Positions 34,726 to 44,446 are shown, counted from the first letter of the stretch. The stretch is DNA of 64,000 nt from Muriicola sp041358175 (GCF_041358175.1 NZ_JBGKBE010000003.1:236747-300746), one strand, 5' to 3'. The notes: generated from the letters alone by a model not told the origin. Numbers and translations: made by a program.

Positions 34726-36369
34726 TTAATTCTGATCACCCGGACCTAAATTAGGATTGGCATCAATTTCAGCCTGTGGGATCTTAAAGATCCAGGCGTC
34801 GTTGACAGAAGGTCGTTCAACCTGATATGCTTGCTGATACAGAATCTCTGAAGCACCGGAGCCACCATCAGCAGCATGGTCAATACCTTCATCCCAGCGA
34901 ATTTTATCGGTGTATCCAAATCCTTCTCCCCATAGCTCCAGGCCTCTTTGAAATTTGATATGGTCCATCAAAGCCTGTTGAGTATTGTAAACACTGACAT
35001 CGTATGCACTATCTCTTTCACTGCCCAGAGGATCCAGGGCTGCCTGAGCTCCGGGAATGTCATTTAACATGGCTCTTGCTTCAGCCTCAATTAAATACAT
35101 CTCTGATGTACGCATGTAAATAACATCATCAGGATCGATAGAACCAGGATTCTTATTTTTGAGTTTAAAGTGCATATAAGGATGCAAGTTGAACCTGGAA
35201 GTAAGACCGTAAGTGGCATACAGTTCTTCGACTCTGGCATCAAATACTGCTTCATCCGTGTAATTCGGATCGTTGCCAAAACCGCCCTCTCCATTGGCTG
35301 CTGAGGAGTTGGTATTAGGCGCGTCGATTATAAATGCTTTCTTCCTGTAATCTGTATCAGGGGTGGCATCTATCAACCTTCGATCCGCAATCTTAGGGTT
35401 ATTCCTAATCTGACTCCCGTTAAAGGTGTTACTTGCCAAGTAGAAATAGGAACGGAAGAATGTAGTTTCAGCGTCAATGACATTTGATCCCCAAATCACT
35501 TCAGAAAGACTATTTGTATTAAATCCGGAAAGCCAGTCTGCTTCGTTCATTAAGGGAAAACCGTCTCTTGCCAGTACTGCGTTATCTGCAGCAGTCTGCC
35601 AATCTCCCGTGGACAGGGCCATTCTAGCCTTAAGGCCATAAGCAACATTTATATTTAATTGGGATTTTGTGTCAGGTCCACCACTTGGTCTCGGGCTACC
35701 GATCTGAAATAGACGTATGGCCTCATCGAGGTCGGCCTCAATCAGATCGTATACCTCCTGTACTGTTGATCTAGGTGCGCTTGTAAAAGGAGCCTCTGAA
35801 GAAAACAAAATAGGGACTCCGGGGTCAGCTGAGGGATTTCCAATCAGATAACCTCTGGCATAGTGCTGTATGAGAGAAAGATAAGCGTAAGCCCGATATG
35901 TATAGGCCTGACCCAAAATGGTATTTAGTGTTGGAGTTTCCGTTAAACTTCCATTTGTTCCATTATTTATTAAGCCGTTTGCTCCGGCAATAATATTATA
36001 GCGGTGATACCACAAGATCTCATTTGTTAAAGAAAAAGGATCTGTATGGGAAAGCCACTGCATTTCAGTTCTCCACCCTAAATTATTGGCACTGGCAGAG
36101 TGGATTAAACCTCCAGTCAAATTATCTCCCAGTGGGACCCAGTAATGGTTTCCTGCCCTTGCTGTATTCCCTCCGGGGAATATGGTCTGGGACTGTGAGT
36201 ACAAACCACGATGCAGCCCATTAAGAACCAGTTGCATGTTCTCTTCGTTAGCAAATGCGTCAGCCGCAGCTATAGCATCTGTTGGTGTAGTATCAAGGAA
36301 ATCTTCCTCACATGAAGTTATGGTAATCGCCAGGATTGCCAATAACACAATTTTAATTCTACTTAACAT
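34726..36369 (-). CDS. SusD/RagB-family nutrient-binding lipoprotein
   Basis: Surface lipoprotein that caps its SusC partner and binds the nutrient. The 547-residue protein starts with a lipoprotein signal (Cys20 in TITSCEEDFLD), then the SusD N-terminal TPR-rich region (about 40-330) with the family motifs AYTYRAYAYLSLIQHYARG, and the C-terminal RagB/SusD domain with MYLIEAEARAMLND and LWGEGFGYTDKIRW. It lies 17 bases after susC and ends the transcript. Ligand unknown: no glycosidase, sulfatase or peptidase gene is adjacent to hint at it. Confidence 0.95.
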   Translation of the reverse strand: MLSRIKIVLLAILAITITSCEEDFLDTTPTDAIAAADAFANEENMQLVLNGLHRGLYSQSQTIFPGGNTARAGNHYWVPLGDNLTGGLIHSASANNLGWRTEMQWLSHTDPFSLTNEILWYHRYNIIAGANGLINNGTNGSLTETPTLNTILGQAYTYRAYAYLSLIQHYARGYLIGNPSADPGVPILFSSEAPFTSAPRSTVQEVYDLIEADLDEAIRLFQIGSPRPSGGPDTKSQLNINVAYGLKARMALSTGDWQTAADNAVLARDGFPLMNEADWLSGFNTNSLSEVIWGSNVIDAETTFFRSYFYLASNTFNGSQIRNNPKIADRRLIDATPDTDYRKKAFIIDAPNTNSSAANGEGGFGNDPNYTDEAVFDARVEELYATYGLTSRFNLHPYMHFKLKNKNPGSIDPDDVIYMRTSEMYLIEAEARAMLNDIPGAQAALDPLGSERDSAYDVSVYNTQQALMDHIKFQRGLELWGEGFGYTDKIRWDEGIDHAADGGSGASEILYQQAYQVERPSVNDAWIFKIPQAEIDANPNLGPGDQN

Positions 36370-36386
36370 AACTATTATTTTTTTGA

Positions 36387-39300
36387 TTAAAATGATACGT
36401 TCAGTCCTAAAGAAACAATTCTTGCAGGATTAAAGTCGTTACCAGCAGGTGTTCCTGCTAAATTATACTGTGGATCCAATCCATCTCTCTTACTCTTCAG
36501 ATACAGATTCTCCCCTGAGATGGCAACTCTTAAAGCTGACAGGCCGAGGGCGTCAGTAATCTGGCTGTTAAAATTATAGCCAAAATTGACATTTTTCAAA
36601 GACCAGAAAGAAGCGTCGGTAAGGAAGCGATCTGATTGTGTCCGTACCAGGTTTGCATTTCCGGCCTCCAGACGGGGAACGTCTGTGATGTCACCAGGCT
36701 GTCTCCATGCGTTGAGTATATCCGGATGGTAAGACCTTCCAAAATCACCACTATGCATCATGGCAGAATATCCGTTATCGAGGAATGATCCGCCAATTCC
36801 AAAAGTAACCAGGAAATCGAGTGTGAATCCTTTATAACTAAGGCTATTGGCAACTGACCCTAAAAGATCTGGAATAGTACTGTCGCCTGTATAAGCTCTT
36901 TCAGTAGCCTGCCAGTCATTAGTGGTTTCTATATCACCATTAGCATCCAGTACGGGAACACTCTCACCATCATCATCCAGTTCGTATACAAAGAACAATT
37001 GGTCTCCGTTACTTGGGTCCACACCAGCTGTTCTGAGCAAGTAGAAATCGAATCTGGAACGTCCTTCTGCCCATCGTTTGGATCCATTGATAAAGGGATC
37101 GGGTAAACTGGTGATCTCATTTTTAAAAGTGGATCCTTGTAGGGTAACATTCCAGCGAATATCGTTACTATTGACCAGGTTTGTGGTCAACGCGACTTCC
37201 CAACCGGAGTTATACATATCCCCGATATTGGTGGGAACTGTATTCAAACCATTACTTATGGGGATGGGTAAGTTATACAACAGGTCAGAAGAATTCCTCT
37301 TGTAGTACTCTACAGACCCGTCAAATAAATTGTTAAACAACGAAAACTCCAGGGCAACATCAAAATTCTCAATAGTTTCCCATTGTAGCGCTGCATTTCC
37401 AAGATCGGTGTTTATGATAGCAGGATTTGCCGCATTGGAAGTAATTGAGAACCGGGGTTGTGACAGGAAGAAGTCTAATAAATCATCATTACCCACTTCC
37501 CCGTAAGAACCTCTTATCTTCAAAGCATTTACAAAACCAACATTATCCATAAAACCTTCCTGATCGATCCTCCAGGAAGCACCTACGGAGTAAAACGTAC
37601 CCCATCGTGATTCGCTGCTGAATACAGACGAACCATCCCTCCGGACCGAAGCACTTAAATAGTACTTATTATCAAAATTATAATTCGTTCTCAGGAAGTA
37701 CCCTTCGATTGCTTTTCTTGTTGTATTTCCACCTAGTCTTACGATATTGGAAAAGTTGTCGTTTACAAATATTCCACTGGCTGTCTGTACAGTTTTTAAA
37801 CCATTAATACTGTTAAAGGTTCTGTCAAAACTTTCATGTCCGGCGGTGATATCTATATTGTGATTGCCAAAACTATTGGTATAGGTCAGGATTTGGTTGA
37901 AGTTTTCTACCTGCCTTCTGAATCTGTCGTCACTGAACCTTCCGTCTGGTTGAGCATCTCCTATTATCGCATTTTCATATTCCTGTTCCAGACCTTCATT
38001 GATATCTCTACCATAATTTAAACGAAGTTTAAGGCCGTCTAAAATCTCCCATTCCCCGAACATCCTGAAACCATAGGTATTATCCCTGTCTCTTTCATCA
38101 TTCAGGAGCAGTTCCTGGAGTGCGTGACGTCCCTGGCTGATAGGCCTTGATCCAATATTGTACTCAGAAAATCCTTCACCGTTATCGAAAAGCGGATTCC
38201 CGAGGGGATCTAAGACGATATTACCCTGTAAATCGTTCACATATACCGGATATACTGAACCAATATTTTTGGCAAAGCCGAAAGGGTTGACAATACTTCC
38301 TGTTCCAGCAGAACTGGGTCCGGCTGCATTAGAAATAGTAACGTTAGTACTACCCCCTATTGTAATGCGATCGGAAACATCGAATTCAGCGTTTACACGT
38401 GTTGTTAATCTGTCAAATTCTGAAGTAACTACATAACCTTCTTCATCGAGATATGAGGCTGAGAAAAATACTCTGTGATCTTCACCACCTCCAGAAACAT
38501 TCACATTGTAATTTTGCCGTACGCCGGTTTTAGTTAGTACATCATACCAATTCAAACTTTTATAAATAACCTGGGCCGCAGGATTTATCTGACCGTTTAT
38601 ACCAACAATCTGGTCATTGGGGACATTAAATGGGTTGTATCCAAGACTCTGATAGATATTTGCTGATGCATAAGCGGGATCTCCAGCCCCCGCGCTTGAA
38701 TTTTTTAGGGCTTCCCACATTGTTTCATAATACTGTGCTGGGCTTAGCTCGTCATAAAACGGGATGGCCTGACTTGTCAGTCCATACTGCATAGATGCGT
38801 TCACCTGAATACCTCCACGGGTACCGGTCTTAGTAGTAATTATAACGACCCCGTTAGCAGCCCTGGAACCGTATAAAGAGGTTGAAGCTGCATCCTTAAG
38901 TATTGTAAAAGAGGCAATATCTTCCTGGTTAATAGTGTTTAAGGCACCTTCATACTGAACCCCGTCAACTATGAACAAAGGATCTGAATCCCCATTAAGT
39001 GTACCTACACCACGTATGACAATACCTGGTGAAGATCCGGGTTGTCCGGAAGGCGATGTAAACTGAATACCCGTTGCCCTACCTTCTATAGCAGCAATAG
39101 GGGAGGTAACGTTTCTGATAGCCAGGTCTTCGGCACCTACCACTGCGGCAGATCCGGTAAAGGCTTCTTTTGTTGACGTACCATATGCCGTTACGATGAC
39201 CTCATCTAACGTTTGGGTGTCTAATTCCATTTGTACATTTATTGTACTGGAAGATCCGACAGTTCTTTCTGTCGTTCGCTGGCCTATGTAGCTAAACCTA

Positions 39301-39512
39301 AGCGTTTGTCCTACGGCAGCATTAATGCTGTAATTCCCATCGAAATCAGATTGTGTACCACTTGTGGTGCCCACAATTACGATTGAAACACCTGGTAAGG
39401 GCACCCCCGTTTCGTCGGTGATGGTACCACTAATCGTTTTTTCCTGGGAAAATCCAAGTTGGGAAGTTAGCATAAACAACGATGCTAAAATCCAAATGTG
39501 TTTAGATTTCAT
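36387..39512 (-). CDS. SusC/RagA-family TonB-linked outer membrane transporter
   Basis: A 1041-residue outer membrane importer. A signal peptide (MKSKHIWILASLFMLTSQLGFSQ) leads to a carboxypeptidase-regulatory-like domain (about 25-110, ISGTITDETGVPLPGVSIVI), then the plug (about 115-230) with the SusC signature LFIVDGVQY ... ILKDAASTSLYGSRAANGVVIITTK, and a 22-strand barrel ending in the aromatic NPARIVSLGLNVSF. It forms a bipartite importer with the SusD protein; TonB drives uptake. Substrate unknown. The long upstream region contains palindromes that may be operator sites. Confidence 0.96.
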   Translation of the reverse strand: MKSKHIWILASLFMLTSQLGFSQEKTISGTITDETGVPLPGVSIVIVGTTSGTQSDFDGNYSINAAVGQTLRFSYIGQRTTERTVGSSSTINVQMELDTQTLDEVIVTAYGTSTKEAFTGSAAVVGAEDLAIRNVTSPIAAIEGRATGIQFTSPSGQPGSSPGIVIRGVGTLNGDSDPLFIVDGVQYEGALNTINQEDIASFTILKDAASTSLYGSRAANGVVIITTKTGTRGGIQVNASMQYGLTSQAIPFYDELSPAQYYETMWEALKNSSAGAGDPAYASANIYQSLGYNPFNVPNDQIVGINGQINPAAQVIYKSLNWYDVLTKTGVRQNYNVNVSGGGEDHRVFFSASYLDEEGYVVTSEFDRLTTRVNAEFDVSDRITIGGSTNVTISNAAGPSSAGTGSIVNPFGFAKNIGSVYPVYVNDLQGNIVLDPLGNPLFDNGEGFSEYNIGSRPISQGRHALQELLLNDERDRDNTYGFRMFGEWEILDGLKLRLNYGRDINEGLEQEYENAIIGDAQPDGRFSDDRFRRQVENFNQILTYTNSFGNHNIDITAGHESFDRTFNSINGLKTVQTASGIFVNDNFSNIVRLGGNTTRKAIEGYFLRTNYNFDNKYYLSASVRRDGSSVFSSESRWGTFYSVGASWRIDQEGFMDNVGFVNALKIRGSYGEVGNDDLLDFFLSQPRFSITSNAANPAIINTDLGNAALQWETIENFDVALEFSLFNNLFDGSVEYYKRNSSDLLYNLPIPISNGLNTVPTNIGDMYNSGWEVALTTNLVNSNDIRWNVTLQGSTFKNEITSLPDPFINGSKRWAEGRSRFDFYLLRTAGVDPSNGDQLFFVYELDDDGESVPVLDANGDIETTNDWQATERAYTGDSTIPDLLGSVANSLSYKGFTLDFLVTFGIGGSFLDNGYSAMMHSGDFGRSYHPDILNAWRQPGDITDVPRLEAGNANLVRTQSDRFLTDASFWSLKNVNFGYNFNSQITDALGLSALRVAISGENLYLKSKRDGLDPQYNLAGTPAGNDFNPARIVSLGLNVSF

Positions 39513-39653
39513 TTAAGAAGGTTTTTGTGTTAGTCCCTTCAATCTATGACTTTTTTAAAAGAATTACTAATTAAGAAGTGACATTAACAGAATAGGATTT
39601 TGATAAGAATATGATGAAAAATCGCCTGAAAGACGTTCTTTTAAATATTTGAA

Positions 39654-39676
39654 AACAATTTAAATTGTTGGCCAAC
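39654..39676. promoter_or_regulatory. Overlapping palindromes upstream of susC
   Basis: AACAATTTAAATTGTT (39654-39669) is a perfect 16-bp palindrome; GTTGGCCAAC (39667-39676), a perfect 10-bp one, overlaps it. They lie about 140-165 bases before the susC ATG, in the 405-base region without a known gene, and suggest a dimeric regulator site. Confidence 0.45.
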
Positions 39677-39758
39677 GGAGGGAAAGAGACCTTAAGATGG
39701 GTCGTATTTAACCCTTAGGGATACTATTGTATAAAGTTAATGTGACCAGGATTTAATT

Positions 39759-39908
39759 ATGATAAATAAAAAAATCAGAAAGGACACAAAGCATGGAGAA
39801 AGCAATCGGGGATATTATCTTATGCTTTCCATTGTTGCAAAAAGAAATGGAGGATACTATCGGTTTGATAAGGATAGAAGCGCACGCACTATTTTTCATA
39901 TGCCGTAG
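39759..39908 (+). CDS. Possible 49-residue ORF, histidine-kinase-tail-like
   Basis: A short open frame on the plus strand in the gap between susC and yebC (both minus). Its product contains LMLSIVAKRNGGYYRFD and ends TIFHMP, which resembles the G-box and last strand of histidine kinase ATPase domains (GLGLSIV...HGG...TF...LP) with the intervening part shortened. It may be a remnant of a lost sensor kinase gene, a small protein, or chance. Its TAG stop opens a 19-base hairpin (arms AGGAGTAG / CTACTCCT at 39908-39926) that also contains the yebC stop. Confidence 0.3.
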   Translation: MINKKIRKDTKHGESNRGYYLMLSIVAKRNGGYYRFDKDRSARTIFHMP

Positions 39909-39917
39909 GAGTAGTGC

Positions 39918-40628
39918 CTACTCCTTCATGGTGTGATATACATTCTGAACATCATCGTCCTCCTCTATTTTTTCGAGTAGCTTTTCCACATCTTCGGCTT
40001 CCTCCGGCGAGAGGTCCTTGGTGACCTGGGGTATGCGTTCAAAACCTGAGGAGAGGATTTCAATCTCCCTGCTTTCCAGTTCTTTTTGTATAGCACCAAA
40101 ACTTTCAAAAGGGGCATAGATCATGATCCCGTCCTCGTCTTCAAAAACTTCTTCTACTCCAAAGTCGATCATATCCAGTTCTAGTTCTTCCAGATCTATC
40201 CCTTCAGAGGGAATCCGGAAATTGCAGGTATGGTCGAACATAAATTCGACTGAACCCGAAGTACCCAGGCTCCCGTTGCATTTATTAAAATAGCTTCGGA
40301 TATTGGCCACTGTACGGGTGTTATTATCTGTTGCCGTCTCAATAAGGATGGCTATTCCATGGGGTGCATACCCCTCAAAAAGTACTTCCTTAAAATCGCC
40401 CTGGGATTTATCGCTGGCCCTTTTGATAGCTCGTTCAATATTATCCTTGGGCATATTGACCGCCTTGGCATTCTGGATCACAGCACGCAGCCTGGAATTG
40501 GTATCCGGATCGGGTCCTCCCTCTTTGACGGCCATTACAATATCCTTCCCGATCCTTGTAAAGGCCTTGGACATGGCCGACCAGCGCTTTAACTTACGTG
40601 CCTTTCGAAATTCAAATGCTCTTCCCAT
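39918..40628 (-). CDS. YebC/PmpR-family regulator or translation factor
   Basis: A 236-residue member of the YebC family, described both as DNA-binding regulators and as ribosome-associated factors that ease proline-rich stalls. The N-terminal three-helix domain (MGRAFEFRKARKLKRWSAMSKAFTRIGKDI) and the NIERAIKRASD segment are standard, followed by the alpha/beta domains with YAPHGIAILIETATDNNTRTVANIRSYFNKCNG. The C-terminus is acidic. Its start is 73 bases from the pterin dehydratase gene on the same strand. Confidence 0.94.
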   Translation of the reverse strand: MGRAFEFRKARKLKRWSAMSKAFTRIGKDIVMAVKEGGPDPDTNSRLRAVIQNAKAVNMPKDNIERAIKRASDKSQGDFKEVLFEGYAPHGIAILIETATDNNTRTVANIRSYFNKCNGSLGTSGSVEFMFDHTCNFRIPSEGIDLEELELDMIDFGVEEVFEDEDGIMIYAPFESFGAIQKELESREIEILSSGFERIPQVTKDLSPEEAEDVEKLLEKIEEDDDVQNVYHTMKE

Positions 40629-40701
40629 AAATTATCAACTCAAAATCTGAGCAAATTTAATGATTTTCAAATCCATGACAAGCGCTGGAGTTTCCCCAGA
40701 T

Positions 40702-40989
40702 TTACTCACTTTCAATAATAGTTTCGATACTACTCGCAAGAGCAAAATCTTTATCCGTAACCCCTCCGGCGTCATGAGTGCTGAGTCTAATTTGCAGGGA
40801 ATTGTAAACATTGGTCCAGTCGGGATGATGATTCTGAGCTTCACATTCAAAAGCAATTCGCGTCATCACAGTAAATGCTTCTTTGAAATTTTTAAACTCA
40901 AAGGAGGTTTCTATCGCGTCATTGTTGAACTCCCAGCCTTCTAATGCTTTCAGTTTTTCTTCGATCTGTTCGGGATTGAGCTTTTCCAT
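40702..40989 (-). CDS. phhB: 4a-hydroxytetrahydrobiopterin dehydratase
   Basis: A 95-residue pterin-4a-carbinolamine dehydratase. The active-site His pair lies in AQNHHPDWTNVYNSLQIRLSTHDAGGVTDKDFALA (His54, His55 and a third His near residue 71). It regenerates tetrahydropterin after aromatic amino acid hydroxylation; the hydroxylase is not in the window, so the physiological pterin may differ. It sits between the SDR gene (102 bases upstream) and yebC. Confidence 0.93.
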   Translation of the reverse strand: MEKLNPEQIEEKLKALEGWEFNNDAIETSFEFKNFKEAFTVMTRIAFECEAQNHHPDWTNVYNSLQIRLSTHDAGGVTDKDFALASSIETIIESE

Positions 40990-41091
40990 GGAATAATTTT
41001 ATTTAAATGATAATTGTGATGTGGACTAAAGTATCCACCATTTTTATAAAGTTAGTAGAATTATTAAAGCTCTGAAAATAATCAAACCTGA

Positions 41092-41919
41092 TCAGCCCAT
41101 CACATGGTGATCTATAACTTCCTGATAGGTGAAGCGAAGATTTTTTGGAAGGGGGTGATCTTTAGGGAGAACAGCCAAATATCGTTCTTCATTAGTTGTA
41201 AATACCCTTTTGTAAATGGGATTAAAGCTCCCCACCCTTTCTACCACCTCCCGGATAAAATCCTCGTGATGAACCAGGTCTGAGCTTCCCAGGTGAAAAA
41301 CACCAAATTTGTTCCTGTTGATAAGGTAATGTACCTGCTGGGAAAGTTTATCATCATCTGTAACATTGATCACCAGGTTGGGAAATACTTCAATAGCTTC
41401 ATTATTCCAGATCGCTTGTTTGATCTCTTTTATCCGGGGCGAAGTGTTTCCAAATACCATTGGCAACCTCAGTATACAGGCTTTCTTCTTTGGCAACCTG
41501 AGCAGCATGTTCTCAATTTTTATTTTTAGGCGCCCGTAAATACTCTCCGAGAGGGTTTTATCATTTTCATAGGAAGGGAATTTGCTGTAAGCGTCAAAAA
41601 CATTTGCAGAAGAGAGGAAAATAATCCGGCAGTTATTTTTAGATACGTATTCCACGATATGTTGGTGGGCCTGGATCTGCGCTGCAAAATCACCTCTAAG
41701 AGCCGATATTATAATATTGGGCCTGACATTTTCAAGGAGCTGGTACACATCGTCTTCCTGCATATCATAAGAGAAGAACTGCTGATTGGATTTATAGCCA
41801 TTTCTTGAGGAGAAATAGGTGCCATAGGTATCATAGTAATTGCACAATTCCTTATATAGTGCATTACCTATAAATCCGCTGCCACCTAAAATGAGTATTT
41901 TTTTCGATTCTTCTTCCAC
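41092..41919 (-). CDS. SDR / RmlD-like sugar-nucleotide reductase
   Basis: A 275-residue extended short-chain dehydrogenase. The NAD(P)-binding GGSGFIG is at about 13-19, the catalytic Ser lies in FLSSANVFD and the YxxxK motif in SIYGRLKIK. It resembles dTDP-4-dehydrorhamnose reductase (RmlD), but no other rhamnose genes are near, so the substrate is not assigned. It begins 27 bases after the gcvT stop and is likely co-transcribed with it. Confidence 0.85.
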   Translation of the reverse strand: MEEESKKILILGGSGFIGNALYKELCNYYDTYGTYFSSRNGYKSNQQFFSYDMQEDDVYQLLENVRPNIIISALRGDFAAQIQAHQHIVEYVSKNNCRIIFLSSANVFDAYSKFPSYENDKTLSESIYGRLKIKIENMLLRLPKKKACILRLPMVFGNTSPRIKEIKQAIWNNEAIEVFPNLVINVTDDDKLSQQVHYLINRNKFGVFHLGSSDLVHHEDFIREVVERVGSFNPIYKRVFTTNEERYLAVLPKDHPLPKNLRFTYQEVIDHHVMG

Positions 41920-41946
41920 CGTTCCTCCTGTCTTCCTAGTCTCTCC

Positions 41947-43035
41947 TTAACTCTTATAAAATGGTAGTTTTACAATAGAAGCATCGACAGCATTTTTTCG
42001 GATCCGAATCTTTATTGCACTGCCAGAGGCCGAATGTGATGTGGGTACGTACCCCAGGCCAATTCCTTTTCCAAGCGAAGGTGACATGGTTCCGGAGGTA
42101 ACCTGTCCGATCTCATTCTCCTCCTTATCCAAAATGGGATAACCCTGTCTGGGAATACCCCGTTCATTTAGTTCGAAGGCTACTAATTTTCTGGTTACCC
42201 CTTCTTTTTTCTGAAGTTCAAGTCCCGCTTTGTTGACGAAATCATCTTTGGTAAACTTAGTGATCCAACCCAGTCCTGCTTCAAGAGGGGAAGTACTGTC
42301 GTCAATATCATTGCCGTAAAGACAATACCCCATTTCAAGTCTCAAAGTATCCCTGGCGGCCAGTCCAATGGGCTTTATGCCATATTCGGCACCAGCTTTT
42401 AATACCTTGTCCCAAACCTGTTTAACTTCTTCATTTTTGCAATAGATCTCAAATCCACCCGACCCTGTATAACCTGTCGCTGAGATTATCACATGGGGTA
42501 TTTCGGCAAAATCGGCAACCACAAACCTGTAAAATTTGATTTCAGAAAGATCTACAGATGTCAGGGATTGCATGGCTTCAACCGCTTTGGGTCCCTGAAT
42601 GGCGAGCAGGGAATAGGCTTCGGAAATATTCTTCATTCCCGCTCCGATATCGTTATTGTATCTGGCGATGTGCTCCCAGTCCTTTTCAATATTGGAGGCA
42701 TTCACCACCAGGAGATAGACCTCTTCCTTTACCCGGTAAATAATAAGATCATCAACAATTCCACCCTTTTCGTTGGGTAAACAGCTGTATTGTGCCATCC
42801 CAACTTCAAGCTTTGCAGCATCATTGGAAGTGACCTTTTGGATAAGCTCCAGGGCCTTTGGTCCCTCGATCAAAAATTCCCCCATATGAGATACGTCAAA
42901 CACACCCAGTGCTTTGCGAACTGTCTCGTGTTCAACGGTCACCCCTTCGTAAGAAACCGGCATCATATACCCTGCAAAAGGAACCATTTTAGCTCCCAGT
43001 TCCTGGTGTGTTTCGGTCAGTGCTGTAGTCTTCAT
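41947..43035 (-). CDS. gcvT: Glycine cleavage system T protein
   Basis: Aminomethyltransferase that moves the methylene group from the H-protein to tetrahydrofolate. The 362-residue protein starts MKTTALTETHQELGAKMVPF and carries the folate-binding GVFDVSHMGEF, SNDAAKLEVGMAQYSCLPNEKGGIVDDLI, and GYTGSGGFEIYC motifs. gcvP and gcvH are elsewhere. A good -7 element lies 22 bases upstream. It heads a run with the SDR gene. Confidence 0.97.
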   Translation of the reverse strand: MKTTALTETHQELGAKMVPFAGYMMPVSYEGVTVEHETVRKALGVFDVSHMGEFLIEGPKALELIQKVTSNDAAKLEVGMAQYSCLPNEKGGIVDDLIIYRVKEEVYLLVVNASNIEKDWEHIARYNNDIGAGMKNISEAYSLLAIQGPKAVEAMQSLTSVDLSEIKFYRFVVADFAEIPHVIISATGYTGSGGFEIYCKNEEVKQVWDKVLKAGAEYGIKPIGLAARDTLRLEMGYCLYGNDIDDSTSPLEAGLGWITKFTKDDFVNKAGLELQKKEGVTRKLVAFELNERGIPRQGYPILDKEENEIGQVTSGTMSPSLGKGIGLGYVPTSHSASGSAIKIRIRKNAVDASIVKLPFYKS

Positions 43036-43057
43036 AAATCGCCATTATTTTGTGGCG

Positions 43058-43065
43058 CAAAGGTA
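43058..43065 (-). promoter_or_regulatory. Likely -7 element of gcvT
   Basis: TACCTTTG on the minus strand matches TAnnTTTG and lies 22 bases before the ATG. No TTG is at the ideal spacing. No glycine riboswitch is recognisable. Confidence 0.55.
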
Positions 43066-43132
43066 TTGAAAATAAGTCGTAGCTAGTTTCTGTGAACGGA
43101 AAATTTGACCTGAAAAAAAGCAAGATTTTTAG

Positions 43133-44425
43133 TTATGAAAGGAGAAATTCCTTTAGTTCTTCATAGGTCGAAATAGGATAAGAAACTTTCTTTTTACCCA
43201 TAACCTCTTGTATTTGGGAAGGTAGGGGGATAGTAGTATTCAGGGTATCAGTGACCACGTCTAAAAATTTCACGGGATGTGCGGTTTCCAGAAATATTCC
43301 CTGAGAATCGGGATATGATTCCCTGTATTTCAATAATCCCAAATACCCCACTGCTCCGTGGGGATCGGCGATGTAATTCGATTCATCATAGATGTTTCTC
43401 ATGGCCTCTTTGGTCTCCTTATCGGAAAAAGAAAAAGAACTCAGATTCTTTTTCAAGGCTACAAAATCATTGTTATGCAGCTCCAGTATTCTTACAAAAT
43501 TGCTGGGATCTCCTACATCCATAGCATTGGAAATGGTAGCGGTTGAAGGATGTGGCTGATATTCTGAAGTTTCCATAAACCTGGGGACGGTATCATTAAC
43601 ATTGGTGGCTGCAATAAAATGGCTGATAGGCAGTCCCATTTTCTGAGCGACCATTCCGGCACAGATATTGCCAAAATTGCCACTGGGTACCGAAAAGACG
43701 AGTTCTTTTGCCGACTCCTCTTTTTGACGATAGGCCAGCATATAATACAACATCTGGGGCAGCCAGCGGGCCACGTTGATGGAATTCGCAGAGGTGAGCT
43801 GAACCGATCCCTTTAAATGTTCATCAGTAAAAGCTCTTTTTACCATACGCTGACAGTCGTCAAAGGTACCCTGTACTCTCAAGGCCCTAATGTTTTGTCC
43901 GAGGGTGGTAAGTTGCTTTTCCTGGATATCGCTTACCTTCCCGTCTGGGTATAAAATAACCACATTAACCCCGGGAACACCGAGGAATCCCTTTGCTACT
44001 GCTCCTCCTGTATCCCCCGATGTAGCAACCAGGACCGTCACTTCCCTGTCCTCATTTCTGTAGAAATACCCAAGGCTCAGGGCCATGAATCTCGCGCCCA
44101 CATCTTTAAACGCCATGGTTGGGCCGTGAAAAAGCTCCAGTGCATCAATGCCGTTACTTATGGGGACTAAAGGGAAATCGAAATCCAATACCTGTTTTAG
44201 AATTCCCTCTAATTCTCTTTGGGGAATATCCTGCTTTACAAATGGAGTCATGGCTTCCATTCCGATTTCCAGTGTTGAATGCCTGGCTATGTCCTTAACG
44301 AAGGCTTCCGGAAGTACAGGAATATGCTCGGGGAAGTACAGTCCGCCGTCGGGAGCTATTCCACATATAACTGCTTCCCGGTAACTGACTTCAGGAGCTT
44401 TTCTGTTCAGGCTGTAGTATTTCAT
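43133..44425 (-). CDS. thrC: Threonine synthase
   Basis: PLP enzyme converting O-phosphohomoserine to threonine. The 430-residue protein has the PLP lysine at Lys107 (FHGPTMAFKDVGARF, the same number as in E. coli), the phosphate-binding TSGDTGGA and FSVPSGNFGNICAG. It is the long, E. coli-like form. Third gene of the threonine operon, 21 bases after thrB. Transcription probably ends in the 97-base gap before gcvT, but no strong hairpin is visible. Confidence 0.97.
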   Translation of the reverse strand: MKYYSLNRKAPEVSYREAVICGIAPDGGLYFPEHIPVLPEAFVKDIARHSTLEIGMEAMTPFVKQDIPQRELEGILKQVLDFDFPLVPISNGIDALELFHGPTMAFKDVGARFMALSLGYFYRNEDREVTVLVATSGDTGGAVAKGFLGVPGVNVVILYPDGKVSDIQEKQLTTLGQNIRALRVQGTFDDCQRMVKRAFTDEHLKGSVQLTSANSINVARWLPQMLYYMLAYRQKEESAKELVFSVPSGNFGNICAGMVAQKMGLPISHFIAATNVNDTVPRFMETSEYQPHPSTATISNAMDVGDPSNFVRILELHNNDFVALKKNLSSFSFSDKETKEAMRNIYDESNYIADPHGAVGYLGLLKYRESYPDSQGIFLETAHPVKFLDVVTDTLNTTIPLPSQIQEVMGKKKVSYPISTYEELKEFLLS

Positions 44426-44446
44426 TTTCTTTACATTGAAATCATC

